NCBI GenBank assembly: GCA_029168955.1
Contig: JAPDOI010000290.1
Span: 620,001-684,000 of the forward strand
Origin: Aplectana chamaeleonis
Lineage: Eukaryota; Nematoda; Chromadorea; Rhabditida; Cosmocercidae
DNA: 64,000 bases
Reading direction: 5' to 3'
Positions within the stretch are counted from its first letter, which is position 1; each line of letters begins with the position of its first letter. A program made the translations under genes and the position numbers. This document shows, one piece after another, positions 11,073-23,800 of this stretch. The notes under the pieces were generated by a model. It was not told where the DNA came from, ran no database searches, and saw only the letters and a program-made list of their open reading frames with translations.

Positions 11073-13894
11073 CTCAGCACAGTTCTAGTTGGGTCCCGCA
11101 TACGTTGCCCGGCGCTTGGCGCACTTCTACTTGGGTCCTGCACACGTTCTCCGGCTCTTGGCGCACTTCTAGTTGGGTCCCGAACACGTTCCCCGGCGCT
11201 CAGCACAGTTCTAGTTGGGTCCCGCATACGTTGCCCGGCGCTTGGCGCACTTCCACTTGGGTCCTGCACACGTTCCCCGGCGCTTGGCGCACCTCTACTT
11301 GGGTCCTGCACACGTTCCTGGCGCTCGGCGCACTTCTAGTTGGGTCCCGAACACGTTCCCGGCGCTTGGCGCACTTCTACTTGGGTCCTGCACACGTTGC
11401 CCGGCGCTTGGCGCACTTCCACTTGGGTCCAGCACACGTTTCCCGTCGCTTGGCGCACTTGAATTTGGGTCCCGCACACCTTTCCGGCGCTTGGCCACTT
11501 CTAGTTGGGTCCCGCACACAATCCCCGGCGCTTGGAGCACTCCCAGTTGGGTCCTGCACACGTTCCCCGGCGCCTGGCGCACTTCTACTTGGGTCCTGCA
11601 CACGTTCTCCGGCTCTTGGCGCACTTCTCGTTGGGTCTCGCACACGTTCCCCGGCGCTCGGAGCATTTCTAGTTGGGTCCCGCACACGTTCCCCGGCGCT
11701 CAGCACAGTTCTAGTTGGGTCCCGCATACGTTGCCCGGCGCTTGGCGCACTTCCACTTGGGTCCTGCACACGTTCTCCGGCTCTTGGCGCACTTCTAGTT
11801 GGGTCCTGCACACGTTCCCCGGCGCTTAGCGCACCTCTACTTGGGTCCTGCACACGTTCCCCGGCGCTTGGCGCACTTCTAGTTGGGTCCCGCACACGTC
11901 GCCCGGCGCTTGGCGCACTTCCACTTGGGTCCTGCACACGTTCCCCGGCGCTTGGCGCACTTCTAGTTGGGTCCCGCACACGTTGCCCGGCGCTTGGCGC
12001 ACTTCCACTTGGGTCCTGCACACGTTGCCCGGCGCTTGGCGCACTTCTACTTGGGTCCTGCACACGTTCTCCGGCTCTTGGCGCACTCCCAGTTGGGTCC
12101 CGCACACGTTGCCCGGCGCTTGGCGCACTTCCACTTGGGTCCTGCACACGTTCCCCGGCGCTTGGCGCACTTCCACTTGGGTCCTGCACACGTTCCCCGG
12201 CGCCTAGCGCACTTCTAGTTGGGTCCCGCTCACGTTCTCCGGCTCTTGGCGCACTTCTAGTTGGGTCCCGCACACGTTGCCCGGCGCTTGGCGCACTTCC
12301 ACTTGGGTCCTGCACACGTTCCCCGGCGCTTGGCGCACTTCTAGTTGGGTGCCGCACACGTTCCCCGGCGCTTGGCGCACTTCTACTTGGGTCCTGCACA
12401 CGTTCCCCGGCGCTTGGCGCACCTCTACTTGGGTCCTGCACACGTTCCCCGGCGCTTGGCGCACCTCTACTTGGGTCCTGCACACGTTCTCCGGCTCTTG
12501 GCGCACTTCTAGTTGGGTCCCGCACACGTTTCCCGGCGCTCAGCACAGTTCTAGTTGGGTCCCGCATACGTTGCCCAGCGCTTGGCGCACTTCCACTTGG
12601 GTCCTGCACACGTTCCCCGGCGCTTGGCGCACTTCTACTTGGGTTCTGCACACGTTCCCCGGCGCTCAGCACAGTTCTAGTTGGGTCCCGCATACGTTGC
12701 CCAGCGCTTGGCGCACTTCTACTTGGGTCCTGCACACGTTCCCCGGCGCTTGGCGCACTTCTACTTGGGTCCTGCACACGTTCTCCGGCTCTTGGCGCAC
12801 TTCTAGTGTGGTTCCGAACACGTTCCTGGCGCTCAGCGCACTTCTAGTTGGGTCCCGAACACGTTCCCCGGCGCTCAGCACAGTTCTAGTTGGGTCCCGC
12901 ATACGTTGCCCGGCGCTTGGCGCACTTCTGCTTGGGTCCTGCACACGTTCTCCGGCTCTTGGCGCACTTCTAGTGTGGTTCCGAACACGTTCCTGGCGCT
13001 CAGCGCACTTCTAGTTGGGTCCCGAACACGTTCTCCGGCTCTTGGCGCACTCCTAGTTGGGTCCCGCACACGTTGCCCAGCGCTTGCCGCACTTCTGCTT
13101 GGGTCCTGCACACGTTCTCCGGCTCTTGGCGCACTTCTAGTGTGGTTCCGAACACGTTCCCCGGCGCTCAGCACAGTTCTAGTTGGGTCCCGCACACGTT
13201 CCCCGTCGCTTGGCGCACACTTTTAGTTGAGTCGCGAACACGTTCCCCGGCGCTTGGCGCACTTTTGGTTGGGTCCCGCACACGTTCTGTGGGGTTTGGC
13301 ACACTTCCAGTTGGGCACCGCGCACGTTCCCCGGCGCTTGGCGCACCTCTACTTGGGTCCTGCACACGTTCCCCGGCGCTTGGCGCACCTCTACTTGGGT
13401 CCTGCACACGTTCTCCGGCTCTTGGCGCACTTCTAGTTGGGTCCCGCACACGTTTCCCGGCGCTCAGCACAGTTCTAGTTGGGTCCCGCATACGTTGCCC
13501 AGCGCTTGGCGCACTTCTACTTGGGTCCTGCACACGTTCCCGGCGCTCGGCGCACTTCTAGTTGGGTGCCGCACATGTTTCCCGGTGCTCAGCGCACTTC
13601 TAGTTGGGTCCCGCACACGTTGCCCGGCGCTTGGCACACTTCCACTTGGGTCCTGCACACGTTCCCCGGCGCTTGGCGCACCTCTACTTGGTTCCTGCAC
13701 ACGTTCTCCGGCTCTTGGCGCACTTCTAGTGTGGTTCCGAACACGTTCCTGGCGGTCAGCACAGTACTAGTTGGGTTCCCGCATACGTTGCCCGGCGCTT
13801 GGCGCACTTCCACTTGGGTCCTGCACGTTCCCCGGCGCTTGGCGCACCTCTACTTGGGTCCTGCACACGTTCCCGGCGCTCAGCGCACTTCTAG

Positions 13895-14385
13895 TTGGGT
13901 TCCGCACACGTTGCCGGCGCTTGGCGCACTTCCACTTGGGTCCTGCACACGTTCCCCGGCGCTTGGCGCACCTCTACTTGGGTCCTGCACACGTTCTCCG
14001 GCTCTTGGCGCACTTCTAGTGTGGTTCAGAACACGTTCCCGGCGCTCGGCGCACTTCTAGTTGGGTCCCGGACACGTTCCCCGGCGCTCAGCACAGTTCT
14101 AGTTGGGTCCCGCATACGTTGCCCGGCGCTTGGCGCACTTCTACTTGGGTCCTGCACACGTTCTCCGGCTCTTGGCGCACTTCTAGTGTGGTCCTGAACA
14201 CGTTCCTGGCGCTCGGCGCACTTCTAGTTGGGTCCCGAACACGTTCCCCGGCGCTTGGCGCATTTCCAGTTGGGTCCCGCCCACTATCCCCGGCGCTTGG
14301 CGCACTCCCAGTTGGGTCCCACACACGTTCTCCGGCGCTCGGCGCACTTCTATTTGGGGTCCCGCACACGTTCCCCGGCGCTTGG
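13895..14385. repeat. Duplicated satellite block related to 7960-8450
   Basis: The order of variant monomers matches 7960-8450 at a constant offset of 5935 bp (landmarks 7960/13895, 8153/14088, 8184/14119), an independent duplication distance from the 6.44-kb one. Confidence 0.7.
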
Positions 14386-17300
14386 CGCACTTCTAGTTGG
14401 GTCGCGAACACGTTCCCCGGCGCATGGCGCACTTCTAGTTGGGTCCCGCACACGTTCTGTGGCGCTTGGGGCACTTCTAGTTGGGTCCCGCACACGTTTC
14501 CCGGCGCTCAGCACAGTTCTAGTTGGGTCCCGCATACGTTGCCCGGCGCTTGGCGCACTTCTACTTGGGTCCTGCACACGTTCTCCGGCTCTTGGCGCAC
14601 TTCTGTTTTGGTCCCGCATACGTTCCCCGGCGCTCAGCACAGTTCTAGTTGGGTCCCGCAAACGTTGCCTGGCGCTTGGCGCACTTCCACTTAGGTCCAG
14701 CACACGTTCCCCGGCGCTTGGAGCACCTCTACTTGGGTCCTGCACGCTCCCCGGCGCTCAGCACAGTTCTAGTTGGGTCCCGCACACGTTTCCCGTCGCT
14801 TGGCGCACCTCTACTTGGGTCCTGCACGCGTTCTTCGGCGCTTGGCGCACTTCCACTTGGGTCCAGCACACGTTCCCCGGCGCTTGGCGCACTTCTAGTG
14901 TGGTTCCGAACACGTTCCCCGGCGCTCAGCACAGTTCTAGTTGGGTCCCGCATACGCTGCCCGGCGCTTGGCGCACTTCCACTTGGGTCCTGCACACGTT
15001 CCCCGGCGCTTGGCGCACCTCTACTTGGGTCCTGCACACGTTCTCCGGCTCTTGGCGCACTTCTAGTTGGGTACCGCACACGTTGCCGCTTGGCGCACTT
15101 CCACTTGGGTCCTGCACACGTTCCCCGGGGCTTGGCGCACTTCTGCTTGGGTCCTGCACACGTTCTCCGGCTCTTGGCGCACGTCTAGTGTGGTTCCGAA
15201 CACGTTCCTGGCGCTCAGCGCACTTCTAGTTGGGTCCCGAACACGTTCCCCGGCGCTCAGCACAGTTCTAGTTGGGTCCCGCATACGTTGCCCGGCGCTT
15301 GGCGCACTTCTGCTTGGGTCCTGCACACGTTCTCCGGCTCTTGGCGCACTTCTAGTGTGGTTCCGAACACGTTCCTGGCGCTCAGCGCACTTCTAGTTGG
15401 GTCCCGAACACGTTCTCCGGCTCTTGGCGCACCTCTACTTGGGTCCCGCACACGTTCCCCGGCGCTTGACGCACTCTTCCTCGGGTCCCGCACACTTTCT
15501 CCGGCGCTCGGCGCTTCTTATTTGGGGTCCCGCACACGTTCCCCGGCGCTTGGCGCACTTTTAGTTGAGTCGCGAACACGTTCCCCGGCGCTTGGCGCAC
15601 TTTTGGTTGGGTCCTGCACACGTTCTGTGGGGCTTGGCGCACTTCCAGTTGGGTCCCGCGCACGTTCCCCGGCGCTCAGCACAGTTCTAGTTGGGTCCCG
15701 CATACGTTCCCCGGCGCTTGGCGCACTTCCACTTGGGTCCAGCACACGTTCCCCGGCTCTTGGCGCACTTCTAGTTGGGTCCCGAACACGTTCCTAGGCG
15801 TTCAGCACACTTCTAGTTGGGTCCCGCATACGTTGCCCGGCGCTTGGCGCACTTCCACTTGGGTCCTGCACACGTTCCCCGGCGCTTGGCGCACTTCTAG
15901 TTGGGTCCCGCACACGTTCCCGACGCTCAGTACTGTTCTAGTTGGGTCCCGCATACGTTCCCCGGCGCTTGGCGCACCTCTACTTGGGTCCCGCACACGT
16001 TGCCCGGCGCTTGGCGCACTTCTACTTGGGTCCTGCACACGTTCTCCGGCTCTTGGCGCACTTCTAGTGTGGTTCCGAACACGTTCCTGGCGCTCAGCGC
16101 ACTTCTAGTTGGGTCCCGAACACGTTCCCCGGCGCTCAGCACAGTTCTAGTTGAGTCCCGCATACGTTGCCCGGCGCTTGGCGCACTTCCACTTGGGTCC
16201 TGCACACGTTCTCCGGCTCTTGGCGCACTTCCAGTTGGGTCCTGCACACGTTCCCCGGCGCTTAGCGCACCTCTACTTGGGTCCTGCACACGTTCCCCGG
16301 CGCTTGGCGCACCTCTACTTGGGTCCTGCACACGTTGTCCGGCGCTTGGCGCACTTCCACTTGGGTCCTGCACACGTCCCCCGGCGCTTGGCGCACCTCT
16401 ACTTGGGTCCCACACACGTTGCCCGGCGCTTGGCGCACCTCTACTTGGGTCCCGCATACGTTCCACGGCGCTTGGCGCACTTCTAGATGGGTCCCGCACA
16501 CGTTCCCCGGCGGTCAGCACAGTTCTAGTTGGGTCCCGCATACGTTGCCCGGCGTTTGGCGCACTTCTACTTGGGTCCTGCACACGTTCCCAGGCGCTTG
16601 GCGCACTTATAGATGTGTCCTGCACGCATTCTTCGGCGCTTGGCGCACTCATAGCTGGGTTCTGCACACGTTCCCCGGCGCTTGGCGCACTTCTAGTTGG
16701 GTCCCGCACACGTTGCTCCGGCGCTTGGCGCACTTCTAGTTGGGTCCCGCACACGTTCCCCGGCGCTTGGCGCACTTCTAGTTGGGTCCTGCACACGTTC
16801 TCCGGCGCTTGGCGCACTTCTATGGGTTCCGCACACGTTCCCCGGCGCTTGGCGCACAGTTCTAGTTGGGTCCCGCACACGTTCCCGGCGCTTGGCGCAC
16901 TCATTGGGTCCTGCACACGTTCCCCGGCGCTTGGCGCACTTCCTTGGGTCCGCACACGTTCCCCGGCGCTTGGCGCACTTCTATGGGTCCCGCACACGTT
17001 CCCCGGCGCTTGGCGCACTTCTACTTGGGTCCTGCACACGTTCCCCGGCGCTTGGCGCACTTCTAGTTGGGTCCTGCACACGTTCTCCGGCTCTTGGCGC
17101 ACTTCCACTTGGGTCCAGCACACGTTCCTGGCGCTCGGAGCACTTCTAGTTGGGTCCCGCACACGTTCCCCGGCGCTCAGCACAGTTCTAGTTGGGTCCC
17201 GCATACGTTGCTGGGCGCTTGGCGCACTTCTACTTGGGTCCTGCACACGTTCTCCGGCTCTTGGCGCACTTCTAGTGTGGCTCCAAACACGTTCCTGGCG

Positions 17301-20300
17301 CTTGGCGCACTTCCACTTGGGTCCAGCACACGTTCCCCGGCGCTTGGCACACTTCCAGTTGGGCCCCGCACAGGTTCCTCGGCGCTTGGCGCACTCCCAC
17401 TTGGGTCCGGCACACGTTCCCCGGCGCTTGGCGCACTTCCAGTTGGGTCCTACAAACGTTTCCCGGCGAGTGGCGCACTTCTGGTTGGGTCCCGCACACG
17501 TTCTGTGGCGCTTGGCACACTTTTAGTTGGGTCGCGAACACGTTCCCCGGCGCTCGGCGCACTTCTAGTTGGGTCCCGCATACGTTGCCCGGCGCTTGGC
17601 GCACTTCTACTTGGGTCCTGCACACGTTCTCCGGCTCTTGGCGCACTTCTAGTGTGGTCCCGAACACGTTCCCCGGCGCTCAGCACAGTTCTAGTTGGGT
17701 CCCGCATACGTTGCCCTGCGCTTGGCGCCTTTCCACTTGGGTCCTGCACACGTTCCCCGGCGCTTGGCGCACCTCTACTTGGGTCCTGCACACGTTCCCC
17801 GGCGCTCAGCACAGTTCTAGTTGGGTTCCGCATACGTTGCCTGGTGCTTGGCGCACTTCCACTTGGGTCCTGCACACGTTCCCCGGCGCTTGGCGCACCT
17901 CTACTTGGGTCCTGCACACGTTTTCCGGCTCTTGGCGCACTTCTAGTGTGGTTCCGAACACGTTCCTGGCGCTCGGCGCACTTCTAGTTGGGTCCCGAAC
18001 ACGTTCCCCGGCGCTCAGCACAGTTCTAGTTGGGTCCCGAACACGTTCCCCGGCGCTCAGCACAGTTCTACTTGGGTCCTTCACACGTTGCCCGGCGCTT
18101 GGCGCACTTCCACTTGGGTCCAGCACACGTTCCCCGGCGCTTGTCGCACTTCTAGTTGGGTCCCGCACACGTTCCTAGACGTTCAGCACAGTTCTAGTTG
18201 GGTCCCGCATACGTTGCCCGGCGCTTGGCGCACTTCCACTTGGGTCCCGCTCACGTTCCCCGGCGCTTGGCGCACCTCTACTTGGGTCCTTCACACGTTC
18301 CCCGGCGCTTGGCGCACTTCTAGTGTGGTTCAGAACACGTTCCCCGGCGCTCGGCGCACTTCTAGTTGGGTCCCGAACACGTTCCCCGGCGCTCAGCACA
18401 GTTCTAGTTGGGTCCCGTATACGTTGCCCGGCGCTTGGCGCACTTCCACTTGGGTCCTGCACACGTTCCCCGGCGCTTGGCGCACCTCTAGTGTGGTTCT
18501 GAACACGTTCCCGGCGCTTGGCGCACTTCTAGTTGGGTCCCGCACACGTTCCCCGGCGCTTGGCGCACTTCCAGTTGGGTCCCGCACGTTCCTCGGCGCT
18601 TGGCGCACCCAAAGTTGGGTCCCGCACACGTTCTCCGGCGCTTGGCATGCTCCCAGTTGGGTCCCGCATACGTTGCCCGGCGCTTGGCGCACTTCCACTT
18701 GGGTCCCGCACACATTCTGCGGCGCTCGGCGCTTTTATTTGGGGTCCCGCACACGTTCCCCGTCGCTTGGCACACTTTTAGTTGGGTCGCGAACACGTTC
18801 CCCGGCGCTTGGCGCACTTTTGGTTGGGTCCCGCACACGTTCTGTGGGGTTTGGCACACTTCCAGTTGGGCACCGCGCACGTTCCCGGCGCTCAGCACAG
18901 TTCTAGTTGGGTCCCGCATACGTTGCCCGGCGCTTGGCGCACTTCTACTTGGGTCCTGCACACGTTCTCCGGCTCTTGGCGCACTTCTAGTGTGGTTACA
19001 AACACGTTCCTGGCGCTCGGAGCATTTCTAGTTGGGTCCCGCACACGTTCCCCGGCGCTCAGCACAGTTCTAGTTGGGTCCCGCACACGTTTCCCGGCGC
19101 TCAGCACAGTTCTAGTTGGGTCCCGCATACGTTGCTCGGCGCTTGGCGCACTTCTACTTGGGTCCTGCACACGTTCTCCGGCTCTTGGCGCACTTCTAGT
19201 GTGGTTCCGAACACGTTTCTGGCGCTCGGCGCACTTCTAGTTGGGTCCCGAACACGTTTCTCGTCGCTTGGCGCACTTCTACTTGGGTTCTGCACACGTT
19301 CCCCGGCGCTTGGCGCACCCAGAGTTGGGTCCCGCACACGTTCTCCGGCGCTTGGCGCTTCCAGTTAGATCCCGCCCACTATCCCCGGCGCATGGCGCGC
19401 TCCAGTTGGGTCCCGCACACTTTCTCCTGGCGCTCGGCGCACTTCTAGTTGGGTCACGCACACGTTCCCCGTCGCTTGGCACACTTTTAGTTGAGTCGCG
19501 AACACGTTCCCCGGCGCTTGGCGCACTTTTGGTTGGGTCCCGCACACGTTCTGTGGGGTTTGGCACACTTCCAGTTGGGCACCGCGCACGTTCCCCGGCG
19601 CTCAGCACAGTTCTAGTTGGGTTCCGCACATGCTCCTGGCGCTCGGCGCACTTCTAGTTGGGTCCCGCACACGTTTCCCGGCGCTTGCCGCACTTCTACT
19701 TGGGTCCTGAACACGTTCCCCGGCGCTTGGCTTACTTCTACTGGGGTCCTGCGCATGTTCCCCGGCGCTCGGCGCACTTCTAGTTGGGTCCCGAACACGT
19801 TCCCCGGCTCTCAGCACAGTTCTAGTTGGGTCCCGCATACGTTGCCCGGCGCTTGGCGCACTTCCACTTGGGTCCCGCACACGTTCCCCGGCGCTTGGCG
19901 CACCTCTACTTGGGTCCTGCACACGTTCCCCGGCGCTTGGCGCACTTCCACTTGGGGCCTGCACACGTTGCCCGGCGCTTGGCGCACTTCTGCTTGGGTC
20001 CTGCACACGTTCTCCGGCTCTTGGCGCACTTCTAGTGTGGTTCCGAACACGTTCCTGGCGCTCGGCGCACTTCTAGTTGGGTCCCGAACACGTTCCCCGG
20101 CGCTCAGCACAGTTCTAGTTGGGTCCCGCATACGTTGCCCGGCGCTTGGCGCACTTCCACTTGGGTCCTGCACACGTTCCCCGGCGCTTGGCGCACCTCT
20201 ACTTGGGTCCTGCACACGTTCCCCGGCGCTCAGCACAGTTCTAGATGGGTCGCACACGTTGCCCGGCGCTTGGCGCACTTCCACTTGGGTCCTGCACACG

Positions 20301-20562
20301 TTCCCCGGCGCTTGGCGCACCTCTAGTTGGGTCCTGCACACGTTCCCCGGCGCTCAGCACTGTTCTAGGTGGGTCCCGCACACGTTGCCCGGCGCTTGGC
20401 GCACTTCCACTTGGGTCCTGCACACGTTCCCCGGCGCTTGGCGCACTTCTACTTGGGTCCTGCACACGTTCTCCGGCTCTTGGCGCACTTCTAGTGTGGT
20501 TCCGAACACGTTCCTGGCGCTCGGCGCACTTCTAGTTGGGTCCCGAACACGTTCCCCGGCGC

Positions 20563-23500
20563 TCAGCACAGTTCTAGTTGGGTCCCGCATACGTTGCCCG
20601 GCGCTTGGCGCACTTCTGCTTGGGTCCTGCACACGTTCTTCGGCGCTTGGCGCACTTCTAGTGTGGTTCCGAACACGTTCCTGGCGCTCGGCGCACTTCT
20701 AGTTGGGTCCCGAACACGTTCCCCGGCGCTTGGCGCACTTCCAGTTGGGTCCCGCACGCTTTCCTCGGCGCTTGGCGTGCCCAAAGTTGGGTCACGCACA
20801 CGTTCTCCGGCACTTGGCGTGCTCCCAGTTAGATCCCGCCCACTATCCCCGGCGCTTGGAGCGCTCCCAGTTGGGTCCCACACACTTTCTCCGGCGCTCG
20901 GCGCCTTTTATCTGGGGTCCCGAACACGTTCCCCGTCGCTTGGCACACTTTAGTTGAGTCGCGAACACGTTCCCCGGCGCATGGCGCACTTTTGGTTGGG
21001 TCCCGCACACGTTCTGTGGGGTTTGGCACACTTCCAGTTGGGCACCGAGCACGTTACCCGGCTCTCAGCACAGTTCTAGTTGGGTCCCACATACGTTGCC
21101 CGGCGCTTGGCGCACTTCTACTTGGGTCCTGAACACGTTCTCCGGCTCTTGGCGCACTTCTAGTGTGGTTCCGCACATGTTCCTGGCGCTCGGCGCACTT
21201 CTAGTTGGGTGCTGCACACGTTCCTGGCGCTCAGCGCACTTCTAGTTGGGTCCCGAACACGTTCCCCGGCGCTCAGCACAGTTCTAGTTGGGTCCCGCAT
21301 ACGTTGCCCGGCGCTTGGCGCACTTCTGCTTGGGTCCTGCACACGTTCTCCGGCTCTTGGCGCACTTCTAGTGTGGTTCCGAACACGTTCCTGGCGCTCA
21401 GCGCACTTCTAGTTGGGTCCCGAACACGTTCTCCGGCTCTTGGCGCACTCCTAGTTGGGTCCCGCACGCTTTCCTCGGCGCTTGGCGCACCCAGAGTTGG
21501 GTCCCGCACACGTTCTCCGGCGCTTGGCATGCTCCCAGTTAGATCCCGCCCACTATCCCCGGCGCATGGAGCGCTCCCAGTTGGGTCCCACACACTTTCT
21601 CCGGCGCTCGGCGCTTTTTATTTGGGGTCCCGCACACGTTCCCCGTCGCTTGGCACACTTTTAGTTGAGTCGCGAACACGTTCCCCGGCGCTTGGCGCAC
21701 TTTTGGTTGGGTCCCGCACACGTTCTGTGGGGTTTGGCACACTTCCAGTTGGGCACCGCGCACGTTCCCCGGCTCTCAGCACAGTTCTAGTTGGGTCCCG
21801 CATACGTTGCCCGGCGCTTGGCGCACTTCTACTTGGGTCCTGCACACGTTTTCCGGCTCTTGGCGCAGTTCTACTTGGGTCCTGCACACGTTCTCCGGCT
21901 CTTGGCGCACTTCTAGTGTGGTTCCGAACACGTTCCTTGCGCTCGGCGCACTTCTAATTGGGTCCCAAACACGTTCCCCGGCGCTCAGCACAGTTCTAGT
22001 TGGGTTCCGCATACGTTGCCTGGCGCTTGGCGCACTTCCACTTGGGTCCTGCACACGTTCCCCGGCGCTTGGCGCACCTCTACTTGGGTCCTGCACACGT
22101 TCCCCGGCGCTCAGCACAGTTCTAGTTGGGTTCCGCATACGTTGCCTGGCGCTTGGCGCACTTCCACTTGGGTCCTGCACACGTTCCCCGGCGCTTGGCG
22201 CACCTCTACTTGGGTCCTGCACACGTTCTCCGGCTCTTGGCGCACTTCTAGTGTGGTTCAGAACACGTTTCCTTGCGCTCGCTGCACTTCTAGTTGGGTC
22301 CCGCACACGTTTCCCGGCGCTCAGCACAGTTCTAGTTGGGTCCCGCATACGTTCCCCGGCGCTTGGCGCACTTCTACTTGGGTCCTGCACACGTTCTCCG
22401 GCTCTTGGCGCACTTCTAGTGTGGTTCCGAACACGTTCCTGGCGCTCGGCGCACTTCTAGTTGGGTCCCGAACACGTTCCCGGCGCTCAGCACAGTTCTA
22501 GTTGGGTCCCGCATACGTTGCCCGGCGCTTGGCGCACTTCCACTTGGGTCCTGCACACGTTCCCCGGCGCTTGGCGCACCTCTACTTGGGTCCTGCACAC
22601 GTTCTCCGGCTCTTGGCGCACTTCTAGTGTGGTTCAGAACACGTTCCTTGCACTCGGCGCACTTCTAGTTGGGTCCCAAACACGTTCCCCGGCGCTCAGC
22701 ACAGTTCTAGTTGGGTTCCGCATACGTTGCCTGGCGCTTGGCGCACTTCCACTTGGGTCCTGCACACGTTCCCCGGCGCTTGGCGCACCTCTACTTGGGT
22801 CCTGCACACGTTCCCCGGCGCTCAGCACAGTTCTAGTTGGGTTCCGCATACGTTGCCTGGCGCTTGGCGCACTTCCACTTGGGTCCTGCACACGTTCCCC
22901 GGCGCTTGGCGCACCTCTACTTGGGTCCTGCACACGTTCTCCGGCTCTTGGCGCACTTCTAGTGTGGTTCAGAACACGTTCCTTGCGCTCGGCGCACTTC
23001 TAGTTGGGTCCCGAACACGTTCCCCGGCGCTCAGCACAGTTCTAGTTGGGTCCCGCATTCGTTGCCCGGCGCTTGGCGCACTTCTACTTGGGTCCTGCAC
23101 ACGTTTTCCGGCTCTTGGCGCACTTCTAGTGTGGTTCCGAACACGTTCCTGGCGCTCGGCGCACTTCTAGTTGGGTCCCGAACACGTTCCCCGGCGCTCA
23201 GCACAGTTCTAGTTGGGTCCCGCATACGTTGCCCGGCGCTTGGCGCACTTCCACTTGGGTCCTGCACACGTTCCCCGGCGCTTGGCGCACATCTACTTGG
23301 GTCCTGCACACGGTCTCCGGCTCTTGGCGCACTTCTATAGTGGTTCCGCACACGTTCCTAGCGCTCGGCGCACTTCTAGTTGGGTCCCGAACACGTTCCC
23401 CGGCGCTCAGCACAGTTCTAGTTGGGTCCCGCATACGTTGCCCGGCGCTTGGCGCACTTCCACTTGGGTCCTGCACACGTTCCCCGGCGCTTGGCGCACC

Positions 23501-23800
23501 TCTACTTGGGTCCTGCACACGTTCTCCGGCTCTTGGCGCACTTCTAGTGTGGTTCCGAACACGTTCCTGGCGCTCGGCGCACTTCTAGTTGGGTCCCGAA
23601 CACGTTCCCCGGCGCTCAGCACAGTTCTAGTTGGGTCCCGCATACGTTCCCCGGCGCTCAGCGCAGTTCTAGTTGGGTCCCGCATACGTTGCTCGGCGCT
23701 TGGCGCACTTCTAGTGTTGTTCCGAACACGTTCCTGGCGCTCGGCGCACTTCTAGTTGGGTCCCGAACACGTTCCCCGGCGCTCGGCGCACTTCTAGTTG
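20563..23800. repeat. Duplicated satellite block, copy 1 (copy 2 at about 27004-30242)
   Basis: The same ordered series of variant monomers appears at a constant offset: 6441 bp around 20563-21000 and 6442 bp from about 21273 to 23800. Matching landmarks are 20703/27144, 21273/27715, 22016/28458, 22727/29169 and 23407/29849. Copies differ by scattered substitutions. Confidence 0.85.
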
